DNA of 24,073 nt from Chara braunii (taxonomy: Eukaryota > Streptophyta > Charophyceae > Charales > Characeae). Numbering within the stretch: position 1 is the first letter of the stretch; the number at the start of each line of letters is the position of its first letter. The notes under the pieces are model-generated. The model worked only from the letters and a program-made list of their open reading frames with translations, did not search any database and had not been told where the DNA came from. Where the stretch lies: positions 522,477-546,549 of the forward strand of contig BFEA01000430.1 in assembly GCA_003427395.1 (NCBI GenBank), read 5' to 3'. The translations under genes were made by a program, and so were the position numbers. Of this stretch, positions 1 through 8,960 are shown piece by piece.

Positions 1-159
1 ATATCGGAACGAATTGTTTCCCGCGTTTTCCTTAACGGAGTGGCTTGTGTGTCTAGATGAAACATTTCCTGCCAAAACAGTAGGCGCTAAATATTAGAGT
101 CCTGGTCGACGTAGTTCCGCAAGATCGAAACAGAGACAGAGGTTCCTTCCTCTTTTATT

Positions 160-203
160 ATATATATATATATATATATCGTCATATATATATATATATA
201 TAT
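160..203. repeat. (AT)n microsatellite, interrupted
   Basis: Two runs of alternating AT are separated by a short CGTC interruption. Simple low-complexity DNA. It adjoins the direct repeat that carries the hammerhead core. Confidence 0.95.
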
Positions 204-316
204 CGTCACAAACAGAACTGTCCGGTAAACCGTAGGCAGAGAGAGAGAAGAGGACAACGAACGAGGGGCTGTGACAAACAATTTCGTCGGAGTTTCACCG
301 ACTCATCAGGAGGCTG
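193..316 (-). repeat. Direct repeat copy 1 (hammerhead-bearing)
   Basis: This stretch matches 1446-1548 in the same orientation. Shared landmarks read on the plus strand are TATATCGT, AACTG, AACCGTAGGC, ACAACGAACGAGG (ACAACCAACGAGG in the other copy), GCTGT and GAGTTTCACC, in that order. By eye identity is roughly 70-75% with small indels. Two direct copies ~1.25 kb apart with a hammerhead in one of them are compatible with the terminal repeats of a retrozyme-like element, but neither a primer-binding site nor exact LTR ends could be found. Confidence 0.6.
282..309 (-). ncRNA. Hammerhead ribozyme catalytic core
   Basis: Read on the minus strand, positions 309-303 are CUGAUGA, the invariant hammerhead box. 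Positions 302-298 (GUCGG) pair perfectly with 290-286 (CCGAC) as helix II, closed by a seven-base loop at 297-291. Positions 285-282 are GAAA, the second invariant box. Helix II begins with the usual G-C pair. A short hairpin directly 5' of CUGAUGA (GAGG, six-base loop, CCTC) could serve as helix I. The expected U before the cleavage base and a convincing helix III were not found, so the core is intact but activity is uncertain. Hammerheads of this kind occur in plant retrozymes, Penelope-like elements and viroid-like RNAs. Confidence 0.6.
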
Positions 317-623
317 AACCCTCACAGTCTGCAGAATCCCCTCACTGATTACACTGTAAATGATAATCTACCTTAACCAAAATCAAAGTAGACTATCACT
401 CAACCACACTTGATGGAAAACTCTACAGACTGCCGGTTCACACCCCATCACAAGCTAGCAAAAAAATCCACGAAACAAAGAAAGGTCTGTCACAGCCAAA
501 AAATACACTCAAGGCATAATATATATTTCCCTTTTTTTTTTTTTGAATTAAAGTCAGGACAGTGATTTTCACCGCAGAATTCGAACATCTTGGCATAGAC
601 AGAAGCCATGTCCTCTTCTCTTC
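317..623. other. Intergenic, no gene seen
   Basis: Moderately AT-rich DNA with no open frame that looks coding and no recognised element. It contains a T-run at about 533-544. Confidence 0.7.
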
Positions 624-658
<35 letters not shown>

Positions 659-660
659 TG

Positions 661-715
<55 letters not shown>

Positions 716-716
716 T
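624..716. repeat. Compound (TG)n-(GA)n microsatellite
   Basis: TG repeats with a few TA and TC interruptions run to about 692 and pass directly into GA repeats ending near 716. The apparent His/Thr and Ser/Leu runs in the minus-strand frames come from this microsatellite and are not protein. Confidence 0.97.
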
Positions 717-1445
717 AGAGGATTAGTTTGAAAAAGCAGAATTCGAATGGTTGTTGGAAGAAATCTGGCAATCGGGGGGAGGGAAGGGAAGAGGGAGAGG
801 AAGGTCTAGCATAGTAGCCCCTGTGCATGACTAAGAGGACATTGACTGTTCGAAAAATCAAGGCGTATTATTTATTATTTAATTAAATCATTGATTAATA
901 ATGTCGTTAGAATATGGTTGTATTGACTTCTCCTTAGCATTCAAAAATCAGGTTTTTTTTTCCCTTAATTTTTTTTAAATGAAAGTATCGTCGGACATCC
1001 TCCTTTTTTAGGGACGTGGTACGAGCAGCCTCCTAAACTGGACTCCCTCCATTTGTGATGTTCATAATCTATTGCTGCTGCACCTGGTCTGAAACAGGTC
1101 CGCGTGCCTCCCGTATAATGTATAAATCAAAGCACCCTACCCAGGAAATCAACAGTGATTAACCTTTCAAGAGAGAGGTTTAACTGCATTCCAATTTATT
1201 CGCAGAATGACTTTTTTTTTTTTTTTTTTTTAATTTTGAAACCGTCCCCAGAACAGCATCGATATGTATCATAATGTATGTATATACATGTGTGTATATA
1301 TAGGGGGGGACGACACCTTTTAAATTTACGTTTGATTCCTTGAAAGAGATTGCAATTTTTGGACGGCATAGTCAAGCAAAAGATGTATATCTCCAGGAAT
1401 ATTATGAAGCTAGTTTTTTTTTTTTTTTTTTTAATAAAGAAGTGA
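717..1445. other. Intergenic, T-tracts, no gene seen
   Basis: Nothing recognisable. Homopolymer T tracts lie at about 1212-1231 and 1414-1432. If the flanking direct repeats are terminal repeats, this would be the internal part of a small non-coding element, but that is only an inference. Confidence 0.6.
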
Positions 1446-1548
1446 TGTATATCGTTATAAGGAAACTGCTTTGTGAACCGTAGGCGGAGTACAACCAACG
1501 AGGTGCTGTAATAGACCGTTTCTTGGTAGAGTTTCACCAACTGATGAG
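1446..1548 (-). repeat. Direct repeat copy 2 (hammerhead box mutated)
   Basis: Homologous to 193-316. On the minus strand the CUGAUGA box is replaced by CTCATCA, and helix II no longer forms five uninterrupted pairs, so this copy should not self-cleave. The conserved AACCGTAGGC, CCAACGAGG and GAGTTTCACC blocks are present. Confidence 0.6.
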
Positions 1549-1550
1549 TC

Positions 1551-1613
1551 AGTGAGGAGGATGGGGAGGGGGGCAGGAGGGTGGGGGGAGGGGAAAGGGG
1601 GGGGGGAGGACGT
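1551..1613 (+). other. G-rich tract, G-quadruplex candidate
   Basis: At least five runs of four or more G occur here, including a run of ten, separated by one to four other bases. This satisfies the usual intramolecular G-quadruplex pattern several times over. It lies immediately beside the end of direct repeat copy 2. Confidence 0.75.
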
Positions 1614-2029
1614 GGAGAAACCAGCTCGATCAGGTCTCGTCGATCATGATCACCGAATTTTTGAAACTAAACGTTGCTGGAAATATAACTACAGTGACCC
1701 AGCGTTTTATTCGGTCGAAGAAGGTAGAGCTTCCCCTCACCATCCGCACTGTAATGGTGCAGATGTGCCCTAATAAGCGCATACTTTTTTGTTTTTTTTC
1801 CTTTTAATAAAAGGCCGCAGTCTTGCATAAGCGCATACTCACACACAGTAAACAAAATTGCAAAATCTGCAATTTTGCTTCCACGATTTTCAGTATTATC
1901 TGTGTCGCAGAGTCTCACACTTTGGTCCTTGATGATCGCAGCAATGATCAAACGTATTTGCCCAATAAGTGAGAAATGTGTATTAAATAGTTGTTGTATC
2001 TTGTTTTTGTTATATTTATCTGTCTCCAC
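1614..2029. other. Intergenic, no gene seen
   Basis: Short frames exist on both strands but none shows protein-like features. A 12-bp inverted pair, AAAATTGCAAAA near 1853 and TGCAATTTTGCT near 1868, could form a small hairpin. Confidence 0.6.
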
Positions 2030-3184
2030 TATGGGTAGAATTTGAGTACCAGTTTCTATATGAGTTACATTATGATGTTATGAATATAGAAAATATGTTT
2101 TCACAGTATTTCAACATGTTGTTAGTCTCCATAAATATATCATTACATTCTCAATTATAATTCTTTGTTATGATCATTATTACTCAATTATCATCATTTC
2201 ACTTTTATTTCTTGAAGTAAAATATATTTTAATATATAAATATAAAAAATAAAAATCATTTGTTATACTGCATTCTAACACAAAAATCAATAATATTCAT
2301 TGCTTAATATAAACTTTTTCATTCTTATAAGATAACATTACTAATAATAATAGTAGACACATACATTTACACAATCAATATATCTTCTACATTGTGCCAT
2401 TGTTCATATATTTGAGTTTTATACCTTTAAAAAAAAAATCTCTTACTTTTTTTTTAATGAAAAAAAAAAATATTTCTGAAGTATTTCGTTTTTTTTTTTA
2501 TCTCGATAAAGATATTGTTATATTCATAAGTATATTTCTTGATTATTATTATTATTACTGAATTGTCATTATTTTACTTTTATTTTTTAAAATAAAATAT
2601 ATGTTAGTATATTAATATAAAAAAATCATAGATTTTGATTACTAAATCACATACCGGTATAGCAATATATAAGTGTGTATGCATATTCAAAGTAGCTTGT
2701 CAAGTATGTGAAAGTTTATTCATGAGTTAGATTATGATGTTATGAATATAAAACATTTGTTTTCAAAGTATTTCAACTTGTTAGTTTCCATTAATATATC
2801 ACTGTATTCTCAATTATAATTATTTGTTATGATCATTATTACTCAATTAGCATCATTCCACTTTTATTTTTTAAATATAATATATTTTAATATAAAAAAA
2901 AATAAAAAAAAATTGTTATACTTCATTGTAACATAGAATTAAACAATATTCATTTCTTAATATAAACTTTTATAATCTTATAACACGTTTTTACTAATAA
3001 TAATAGTAGACACATCTACTCATAGAATCAATATATCCTATAAATTTTGGCATTGTTAATATACTTGAGTTTTAAACGTTTTTTTTTTTTTTTCTCTTTC
3101 TTTTTTTATGAAAAAAAAATAAAAAATCTGAAGTACTTCAACTTTTTTTTTGTCTCGATAAATATATTATTATATTCTCAAGTA
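2030..3184. repeat. AT-rich higher-order tandem repeat
   Basis: Sequence from about 2055 recurs from about 2722, period roughly 660 bp. Shared landmarks are GAGTTA.ATTATGATGTTAT, TCAATTATAATT, GTTATGATCATTATTACTCA, AATAGTAGACACAT and TCTCGATAAA. Inside each large unit a half-unit repeats too: the ATTACT(C/T)AATT.TCAT motif followed by a run of TTTTATTT occurs near 2180, 2550, 2840 and 3975. No coding potential. It may be a decayed satellite or a non-coding flank of the gene block that starts at 4379. Confidence 0.75.
3175..3184. repeat. Target-site duplication, left copy
   Basis: TTCTCAAGTA here is repeated exactly at 3943-3952 on the other side of the inserted element. The uninterrupted repeat near 2525 carries the related TTCATAAGTA once. 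Confidence 0.85.
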
Positions 3185-3197
3185 GGGTCACCAGCCT

Positions 3198-3235
3198 GTA
3201 CGTACGGAGGTCCCCGGGTAGACCTCCGTACGTAC
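3198..3235. repeat. 15-bp perfect inverted repeat at transposon left end
   Basis: GTACGTACGGAGGTC at 3198-3212 and its exact complement at 3221-3235 are separated by eight bases (CCCGGGTA). Flanking bases extend the stem with wobble pairs. It is a subterminal hairpin of the inserted transposon. Confidence 0.95.
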
Positions 3236-3342
3236 GGGTGTTCGGGGTTTCGCGCGGGGTCCGAACCAGACGGCGTTCGGCCCTCGCCAAAAATTATTTC
3301 AGGGCCAAAAAATAATTATTTTTCTTTGAATGTTTTTTTGTG

Positions 3343-3648
3343 CTTTCTCCATAACGTGAGGTACATGCTTGTAAATTTCCAAGTCATTTGGCCAAGTCAA
3401 ATAAGAACAAAAAATAGCCAAATATGGCGGTGTCAAAACATGCTCGCCCACGTATGTTTTTACTTTTTACTTTTTGTTTTCACTTTAGTTAGGGATCTAA
3501 ACAATTTTATTTTTTTTTGACACTTTTTTAGTGGGTTCTGTATTATGTGAAGTACACAACTATTAATTTTCAGGGCATTTGCTATGCGAAAAAAAAAACG
3601 AAACATCGCCAAAGATGGCGGTGTCGAAAATATGGTTGCGCACTCACT
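3343..3648. repeat. Internal duplication within the transposon
   Basis: Sequence around 3343-3455 resembles 3535-3648. Matching landmarks are GTGAGGTACA versus GTGAAGTACA, then AT(A)TGGCGGTGTC versus GATGGCGGTGTC, followed by (A)AAACATG versus AAAATATG. Period about 190 bp, identity moderate. A TTTCTCCATAAC motif recurs again at about 3775. Confidence 0.65.
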
Positions 3649-3942
3649 AAATTTAATTCTCTTTTTATTTTTATTTATTTTTATTATTAACATTTATTTT
3701 TCTTATTTGATTTTTATTTCAAATTTGGTAAGGAATTCGGATGTAACGCTCGGGCAAATCTTGTTTAATTTATGTTTCTCCATAACATATCTTGTTTTCA
3801 GTTTTTTTTTGATGACTTTTTTTTTTCTTTTTTTTTTTTGGTCCGCATTCGGCCCGAACGGCCGAACGCATCCCCAAGGGGTCCCATACGTTTGGGCGTT
3901 CGGATTCGGGCGTTCGGCCCGTCCCGAACGCCGGTTACCTTG

Positions 3943-3952
3943 TTCTCAAGTA
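3943..3952. repeat. Target-site duplication, right copy
   Basis: Exact copy of 3175-3184. Directly after it the interrupted AT-rich repeat resumes with the same sequence found near 2535. Confidence 0.85.
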
Positions 3953-4250
3953 AATTCCTGGATTATTATTATTATTACTTAATTGTCATTATTCTCCTTT
4001 TATTTTTGGAAACATAATATATCTTAGTATATTCATATAAAAAATAAATTTTGATTTATGATATTGTATTTCAATATAAAATATGACAATAATCATTTCT
4101 TAACAGAAATTTGTTTATTCTTATAACATATTCTTACTAATAATCATAGTTTTTCTTATTTTCTATTTTTTAGAATAATAATTCATATAACATAAAAATT
4201 AATAATTCAATTTATATTTGTTCATATATTCATACATACTCATTCAGTTC
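3953..4250. repeat. AT-rich repeat, resumed after insertion
   Basis: Continuation of the repeat described for 2030-3184, matching the sequence downstream of 2535 (GATTATTATTATTATTACT and what follows). No gene. Confidence 0.75.
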
Positions 4251-4378
4251 TTATATATGTTTTCTGTATTGTGTATATTTTTTTGTGTTGGTGGAAAAAC
4301 AAGACAAGATTATTTCACATATAGAAGTTTGAAGACTGCTCAAGTTATAATTTTTAAAATTCAGTTTTGAATTCAAGA

Positions 4379-5087
4379 ATGGATCTTCTTTCGAGCACAG
4401 GACAAAGACATATCCGATTCTACCGTTCGGCAGGAGCGCAATTTGTTTATCATGTGCTTCAAAATTATTATCCTCGGAATGTCTACACTCCACCAAATTC
4501 ATTCATATCGTTGCAAAATATTTTGCCTGGATTTTTCATTGCATTTTCGTGAATAGTTTATATTATTATAAATAACTCGATTATTGCACCTGGCTTAGAC
4601 GACTTTTTTGTTGTCGATCCTTTCCGTGCAATTTTGATACCATTAGCGCTTTTTGTTGTCCACTATGATCCGATTGAAGTTACAAGAGCACAGTATAGGT
4701 ATCATTCTGCGTATTATTTTATTCCTAATACTAATCATCTCTTCGATTTCTTACGATATTCTGCATTACTAACATTTCGTTCGGATATTCTTTATAATTG
4801 AAGATAATATTGTTCTCCAAATATTATCGCATTCATATTTTTCCTATGCTATTATTTCTTTAATAACTTTAAATGGAAATATCGTGTATTCCTTATTTTT
4901 TGTAGCAACAGAAATATATGATGAACGTGTTGTAGAATATATAAGAGTCAATCGTACAAATTTGAGAATTACTTTCTACTCATTAACACTCTGTTTATGC
5001 ACATTTATTACTCGTGTATCAACATAATTATCTCGTTACAGAGGAGTCGCTTTAAGGCAATTTTTTATCAATCATTCTTATCATTAA
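4379..5087 (+). pseudogene. Unknown gene A, copy 1 (decayed, 3' truncated)
   Basis: No known family recognised. An ATG at 4379 opens a frame broken by TGA at 4550-4552, continues in the same frame to about 4800, then shifts to another frame from about 4809 to 5087 with a further TAA at 5025. The product resembles that of the gene at 7547-8550 along its length. Shared motifs are HIRF.RS then NYYPR early on, DDFFVVDPFRA (DDFFVIDPFRA in the other copy), EVTRAQYRYHS, LTFRSD and INRTN or VNRTN-type blocks. Where this copy has TAA at 5025 the other has a glutamine codon. The second part is hydrophobic. The last ~100 codons present in the other copy are missing here; a GC-rich fragment lies just beyond. 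Conservation across two copies shows it once encoded protein. Confidence 0.65.
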
Positions 5088-5120
5088 ATCATATCAAAAT
5101 CGCTTATCGATCTTAGCATA

Positions 5121-5205
5121 CGTAGCACCGTGTTTGCGTCCAGAGGCGAACGTGAACATGTTCGCCTGAACGCGAACAAGCGCCCAAAACCCTCCGAACG
5201 GGAAC
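5121..5205. mobile_element. GC-rich insert with inverted repeat
   Basis: An ~85-bp GC-rich patch in otherwise AT-rich DNA, located where gene A copy 1 loses similarity to copy 2. AGGCGAAC at 5144-5151 is the exact complement of GTTCGCCT at 5160-5167. The GAACGCG and CCGAACGG motifs resemble the ends of the transposon at 3185-3942, so it may be a transposon remnant, but target-site duplications were not found. Confidence 0.4.
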
Positions 5206-5265
5206 ATAAAAAATATTAAAAAAAAAAAAATTATTAGAAAAATCCGAAAAAAATATATGTTTCAA

Positions 5266-7313
5266 ATGTCATCTGGTGATATCTGGTGATATCTTTCAAA
5301 TGCCATCTATAAAAGGTGTTCTAATTTTCCATGAACCATCTTTAAATCTTGCATACACATCTTCTGATCACGAAGCATTCAAATTATGGAGATTATTCTC
5401 AACCATCATAACATTAACTGATTCAATACAATTTAAAACAAATCCTGAAATGGGGTATACACTGCAAAAATGCTAGATTTGGAATTTGAACTGACGAATT
5501 TGTCAACAAAATTAACAGTAGATTAATCAATGAAACAAAACACGATCCATTAATACAATCAATAAACCTCAAACCAAATTGTCATCCTGTATTTGTTGCA
5601 CCTGACAATGATAATCGCATGAACCATATATATAGTTAAACATGCACATTATGTAAAAAAATACGAAATAATCATTACCGTGTTCGTATTTTCACTGATT
5701 TTGAAAATGCATTAAAAAAAATTAATAATAATGACATTGCATATGTAATGTCATTGCCAGATAACAAATTAGATAGATTCGCACATTTCCTCGACCGTCT
5801 ACCAGGTCTGCATCGCCAATCATTTTCACACAAAATGTCGATGCTCTGCGCGGAATTGCAAATGGAACATCCGAAATTCTTCATTCGTTACAATTTTCAC
5901 TTGATAGTACATGTTCTAGCTTCCAGGATAAAAATGTTAATATACATGTGTTAATACCAAGTTCTCCAGATTATTTGGCTTATGTTCATGTTCCAAATCG
6001 ATCTTCCTTTGAACAACTTCCAAGTCATATTTCTAATAGTTTACTAAAAGATATTTATCATTTTTTTAGACAACGACCTCATAAATCCATTACAATTGAG
6101 CTTCCTACAACACGAAATATGCCTCAAATAACTTCTACTCTTTGACGACTGCAATTTTCTTTTATTTCTGCAATATCTTCTACTATTTCTAAAATCCAAG
6201 GTGAAACATCATCTTGTTTAATTGTCAATGAATGGAAAGTATGTTCTTAAGAAAACAAACATAAACACAATTTTCCACAACAAGGTTATATTATAGTTTC
6301 TCGTGTAATAAATAGATCTGCTTTATTTACTCTAAACCACTCACTAAAGATAGTTGTTCGTATTTCAAACCTTCTAATACCGTTCTCAAAGACTACGAAC
6401 GACTTGAAATTTTAGTAGAAAAACTTTTTGCTTAAAATAATTTTATATTAAATCATTTATCGACCCTTTCCAAAAACAAACCTTTTAATACACCTTGTCA
6501 TACATTTCACAAATCACCAAAAAAATATATCTTATCAAATAATCATAAATCCCAAAAACATATAGCTTCATCAATATCATTACAACGATCTTCTTATCCA
6601 AATGTCAATATACTCCTTTCGATACATTCTCATCTCTCAATTCTACTATGGAATCCGCCTTCAAATAACACAGAACTATCTTCACAATACTAATATCACA
6701 CAATACATCACACATCATGGTTTTCAGATATACTTATTGATGGTTATATGAACTTAATAATGAAAATATTCCCATCTGTATTTACAACTAATAGTTTTTC
6801 ATATTCTGTAGGTATTGCACATCATATAATTATACTTTTACAAATCGTCAAATTAACTCACTTTACCGATCACGGATACTGGAAACATATGATCATTTCC
6901 TCATTCCTCTCCATTTGCATGGTAATCATAAGGCACTCGGTTATATCGACATTACAAATCGTATAATTTTTTATTACGATAGCCTAAACTATTCAGGCAA
7001 TTTATTTTTCCAAAATATGCAATATTGGTTTCAACATCGTTCAGAAATTCTCTCTACCATGATAAACATACCTTGTATTAATATCCGTGGTCCCAGACAA
7101 ACTAATTGTAATGAGTGTGGAGTTTTTATATTGATAAAGACACGACATTTGCTTTTAACACCACGTTTCTCTCACACAACAGACTTTAACCAATTACACA
7201 TACCCTTTTATCGATCATTCATACACGATGAACTCATCATAAAAGTGCTTAGATCCATAATTTCACACCCACATACTGTATTTTCTGATCCTCCTCCATA
7301 CAACTGTCAATAA
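5266..7313 (+). pseudogene. Long gene with C-terminal C48 (Ulp1-like) protease, decayed
   Basis: About 680 codons spread over several frames. An ATG at 5266 is followed by a 10-bp tandem duplication (5271-5290) that shifts the frame; the reading then runs in segments 5273-5476, ~5490-5850, ~5836-6340, ~6342-6880 and ~6880-7313. In-frame stops occur near 5635 (TAA), 6143 (TGA), 6248, 6433 and 6691 (TAA). The N-terminal ~350 codons match no family I know; they include a CTLCKK pair and the block IAYVMSLPDNKLDRFAHFLD. The last ~200 codons are a C48 cysteine-peptidase domain. C48 enzymes cleave SUMO-like proteins, and related proteases mature capsids of some DNA viruses or ride in plant MULE and CACTA transposons. 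It follows gene A copy 1 and precedes copy 2 on the same strand. The segmentation is by eye; splitting into two genes is possible. Confidence 0.6.
6718..7180 (+). other. C48 peptidase domain with complete catalytic tetrad
   Basis: The domain starts with WFSDILIDGYMNL (6718 on), matching the W.sD.vI..Yl..L opening of Ulp1 proteases. After one frameshift near 6870-6885 the frame runs FLIPLHLHGNHKALGYID, the typical IP.....HW.L.vID block with K in place of W. His is at 6927-6929 and Asp of YYDSLN at 6978-6980, 17 residues later, the same spacing as His514-Asp531 of yeast Ulp1. Gln at 7098-7100 and Cys at 7116-7118 lie in RQTNCNECGVF, six residues apart as in Ulp1. The segment holding all four residues is open and ends at a TAA at 7311-7313. 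Confidence 0.85.
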
Positions 7314-7546
7314 ATTTTTTATTTAACTTTCTCTCCACTTATATTTTACTAAAAATTCTAAAAAGATACTACACAAATTAAACACGACTGACACTTTTTT
7401 TTTATTCAGACCTAAAAAAAATACTACATCAATTGAATATCATCCAAATAAAATTCCGATTTTCAAATTCATTTGTTTCAATGTTTGTTTCTTTTGTTTC
7501 TCCAAACAAACAGAAACAAATTATCTTGAAGAACTTTGTCAGACAA
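7314..7546. other. Spacer between protease gene and gene A copy 2
   Basis: AT-rich, no open frame of note. TATTTTACT and similar AT motifs occur, but no clear promoter element can be assigned. Confidence 0.6.
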
Positions 7547-8550
7547 ATGGACGCATCATGACGTGTCGGACATACACACATTCGATATTCCCGATCAACA
7601 GATACACATATTTTTTATTTTGTCCTTCGCAACTACTACCCACGTTCTGCTCATCATCCATCAAACACACGGATTCCATTACAACGAATATTAGAAGGCA
7701 TTCGAATTGCATATAGCGTGCACATTATTGTAACATTCAAAACCCTTTAATTGCAGCAGCTTTTGACGATTTTTTTGTTATAGATCCCTTTCGTGCAACC
7801 CTAACACCATTATCTATTTTTATCTCTCACTATAACCCTGCTGAAGTTACAAGAGCACAATACTCATATCATTCTTCTTATCATTCTCCACCTAATACAA
7901 CATAACTCTTTCATTTCTTACGACACACTAGATTAATGACATTTCGATCCGACCAAATAACATTTTTTATCATTGATGTCGCTGTTGCTATACGAAAAGT
8001 CCCACACTCGTTCTTTTCATTTGTTTTTCTTTCATTAACTACATTTTGGAACATCCCATTACATTCTTTTTGATTTAGTACAACACAAGAACTTGACGCA
8101 ATTTTTCTTAAACTATATAAAAATAAATCGAACAAATTTTAGAATATTTTTTTATGTTTTTACACTGACACTTTGTACATTCGTCACCCCAGTATCAAGA
8201 CAACTAGCTCGTTATAGAGCAACCTCACTTCGATTTTACCTTATCAACCACTTTTACGGCTCTCACATATTAACAAAACTTGTTATTTTTTTCGAACACC
8301 TATTATTTCTTTTTTCCAAAAACATTCTTGAAACCAGCTTTTCTTGCACAATGGTTTCTCTGGGGTCCTCGTCCGTGGTTCTATTATATACTGAATTATA
8401 TTATACGACGCCCATTATATATATTTATATTTTTCTTCTCATTTAATTTTACAACTCCCACCTTTTACTGAATTCCGACATGTTTTTCGAGTTGATCATG
8501 ATAGTAATGATTTAGCATCATTTGCTCTCCAATCGCTCGGAACCGAATAA
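7547..8550 (+). pseudogene. Unknown gene A, copy 2 (decayed, full length)
   Basis: Paralogue of 4379-5087, about 330 codons. The ATG at 7547 aligns with the ATG of copy 1. Broken by TGA at 7559-7561, at least three frameshifts (near 7745, 8090 and 8290) and a TAA where copy 1 has His. Conserved blocks are HIRYSRS, VLRNYYPRS, DDFFVIDPFRATL, EVTRAQYSYHSS, MTFRSD and IKINRTNFRI. The final part, absent from copy 1, contains FLAQWFLWGPRPW, then a strongly hydrophobic stretch, and ends with LASFALQSLGTE before TAA at 8548-8550. A membrane or virion protein is conceivable from the aromatic, hydrophobic composition; no function is assigned. Confidence 0.65.
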
Positions 8551-8556
8551 CATCCA

Positions 8557-8564
8557 TATATAAA
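8557..8564 (+). promoter_or_regulatory. TATA-box-like TATATAAA
   Basis: TATATAAA just after the end of gene A copy 2 and 160 bp upstream of the small frame at 8724. In AT-rich DNA such matches arise by chance, so support is weak. Confidence 0.25.
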
Positions 8565-8723
8565 CAATACCTACATATAAATATTAAATATATCGTTGCA
8601 AAATAATCAATCAATTTTTTTTTTCACACATCTCAATCTGTTTGTCCTAAGTTTATAAATTTTACAAACAAATCATCCAAAATTTTCATTCACGACAGCA
8701 ATATATTGAAATATCACCTTGTC

Positions 8724-8960
8724 ATGCCACCCATCGAAACTCTGGTGACATTCAACCAAATAGCAAGCCACAAAATTTATGAATGGAATGATATCCGGTA
8801 TCCATGTTTCAATGCCGATGCAAGATCAATGGAACCAGCTCCACATAAAAGAATTGCACAACGTAATGTGCAATAGATGTCAAATGATCATTTTTCTTCG
8901 GCGAACAATTCGACAGCGATTGTTTCAAACACTCTACAAGATCAAGACAGAACAACATGA
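8724..8960 (+). pseudogene. Small unknown gene D with one in-frame TAG
   Basis: An ATG at 8724 opens a 50-codon frame ending in TAG at 8874-8876; the same frame continues with an immediate ATG to TGA at 8958-8960, 78 codons in all. Composition is protein-like and polar, with blocks HKIYEWNDIRYPCF and HKRIAQRNVQ, and it stands out in codon content from the AT-rich surroundings. No family recognised. It lies on the same strand as its neighbours. Confidence 0.35.

Larger units (their letters stand above)
3185..3942. mobile_element. Non-autonomous DNA transposon, ~758 bp
   Basis: A GC-rich-ended block sits inside an AT-rich repeat and is flanked by the 10-bp direct repeat TTCTCAAGTA. Its left end reads GGTCACC and its right end GGTTACC (reverse complement GGTAACC), a short imperfect terminal inverted repeat. 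Both ends carry ~100 bp of GC-rich, palindrome-rich sequence with repeated CGTTCGG or CCGAACG motifs; the middle is AT-rich. No transposase frame is present, so it must be mobilised in trans. A 9-11-bp duplication is typical of Mutator-like elements and 8 bp of hAT, so a MULE-type origin is favoured but not shown. Confidence 0.8.

Noticed and set aside
624-716. CRISPR-like array
   Set aside because: Simple dinucleotide repeat without spacers; no CRISPR array exists in the window.
490-861. Minus-strand 123-codon frame with His/Thr repeats
   Set aside because: It is mostly the translated TG/GA microsatellite; no domain and no support outside the repeat.
1534-1560. Plus-strand hammerhead from CTGATGAGTC at 1540
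   Set aside because: No helix II and no GAAA at the needed distance on that strand; the match comes from the near-palindromic mutated box of repeat copy 2.
3047-3982. Plus-strand frames across the AT repeat and transposon
   Set aside because: They span the insertion junction and homopolymer T tracts (Phe runs); a real gene would not cross the target-site duplication.
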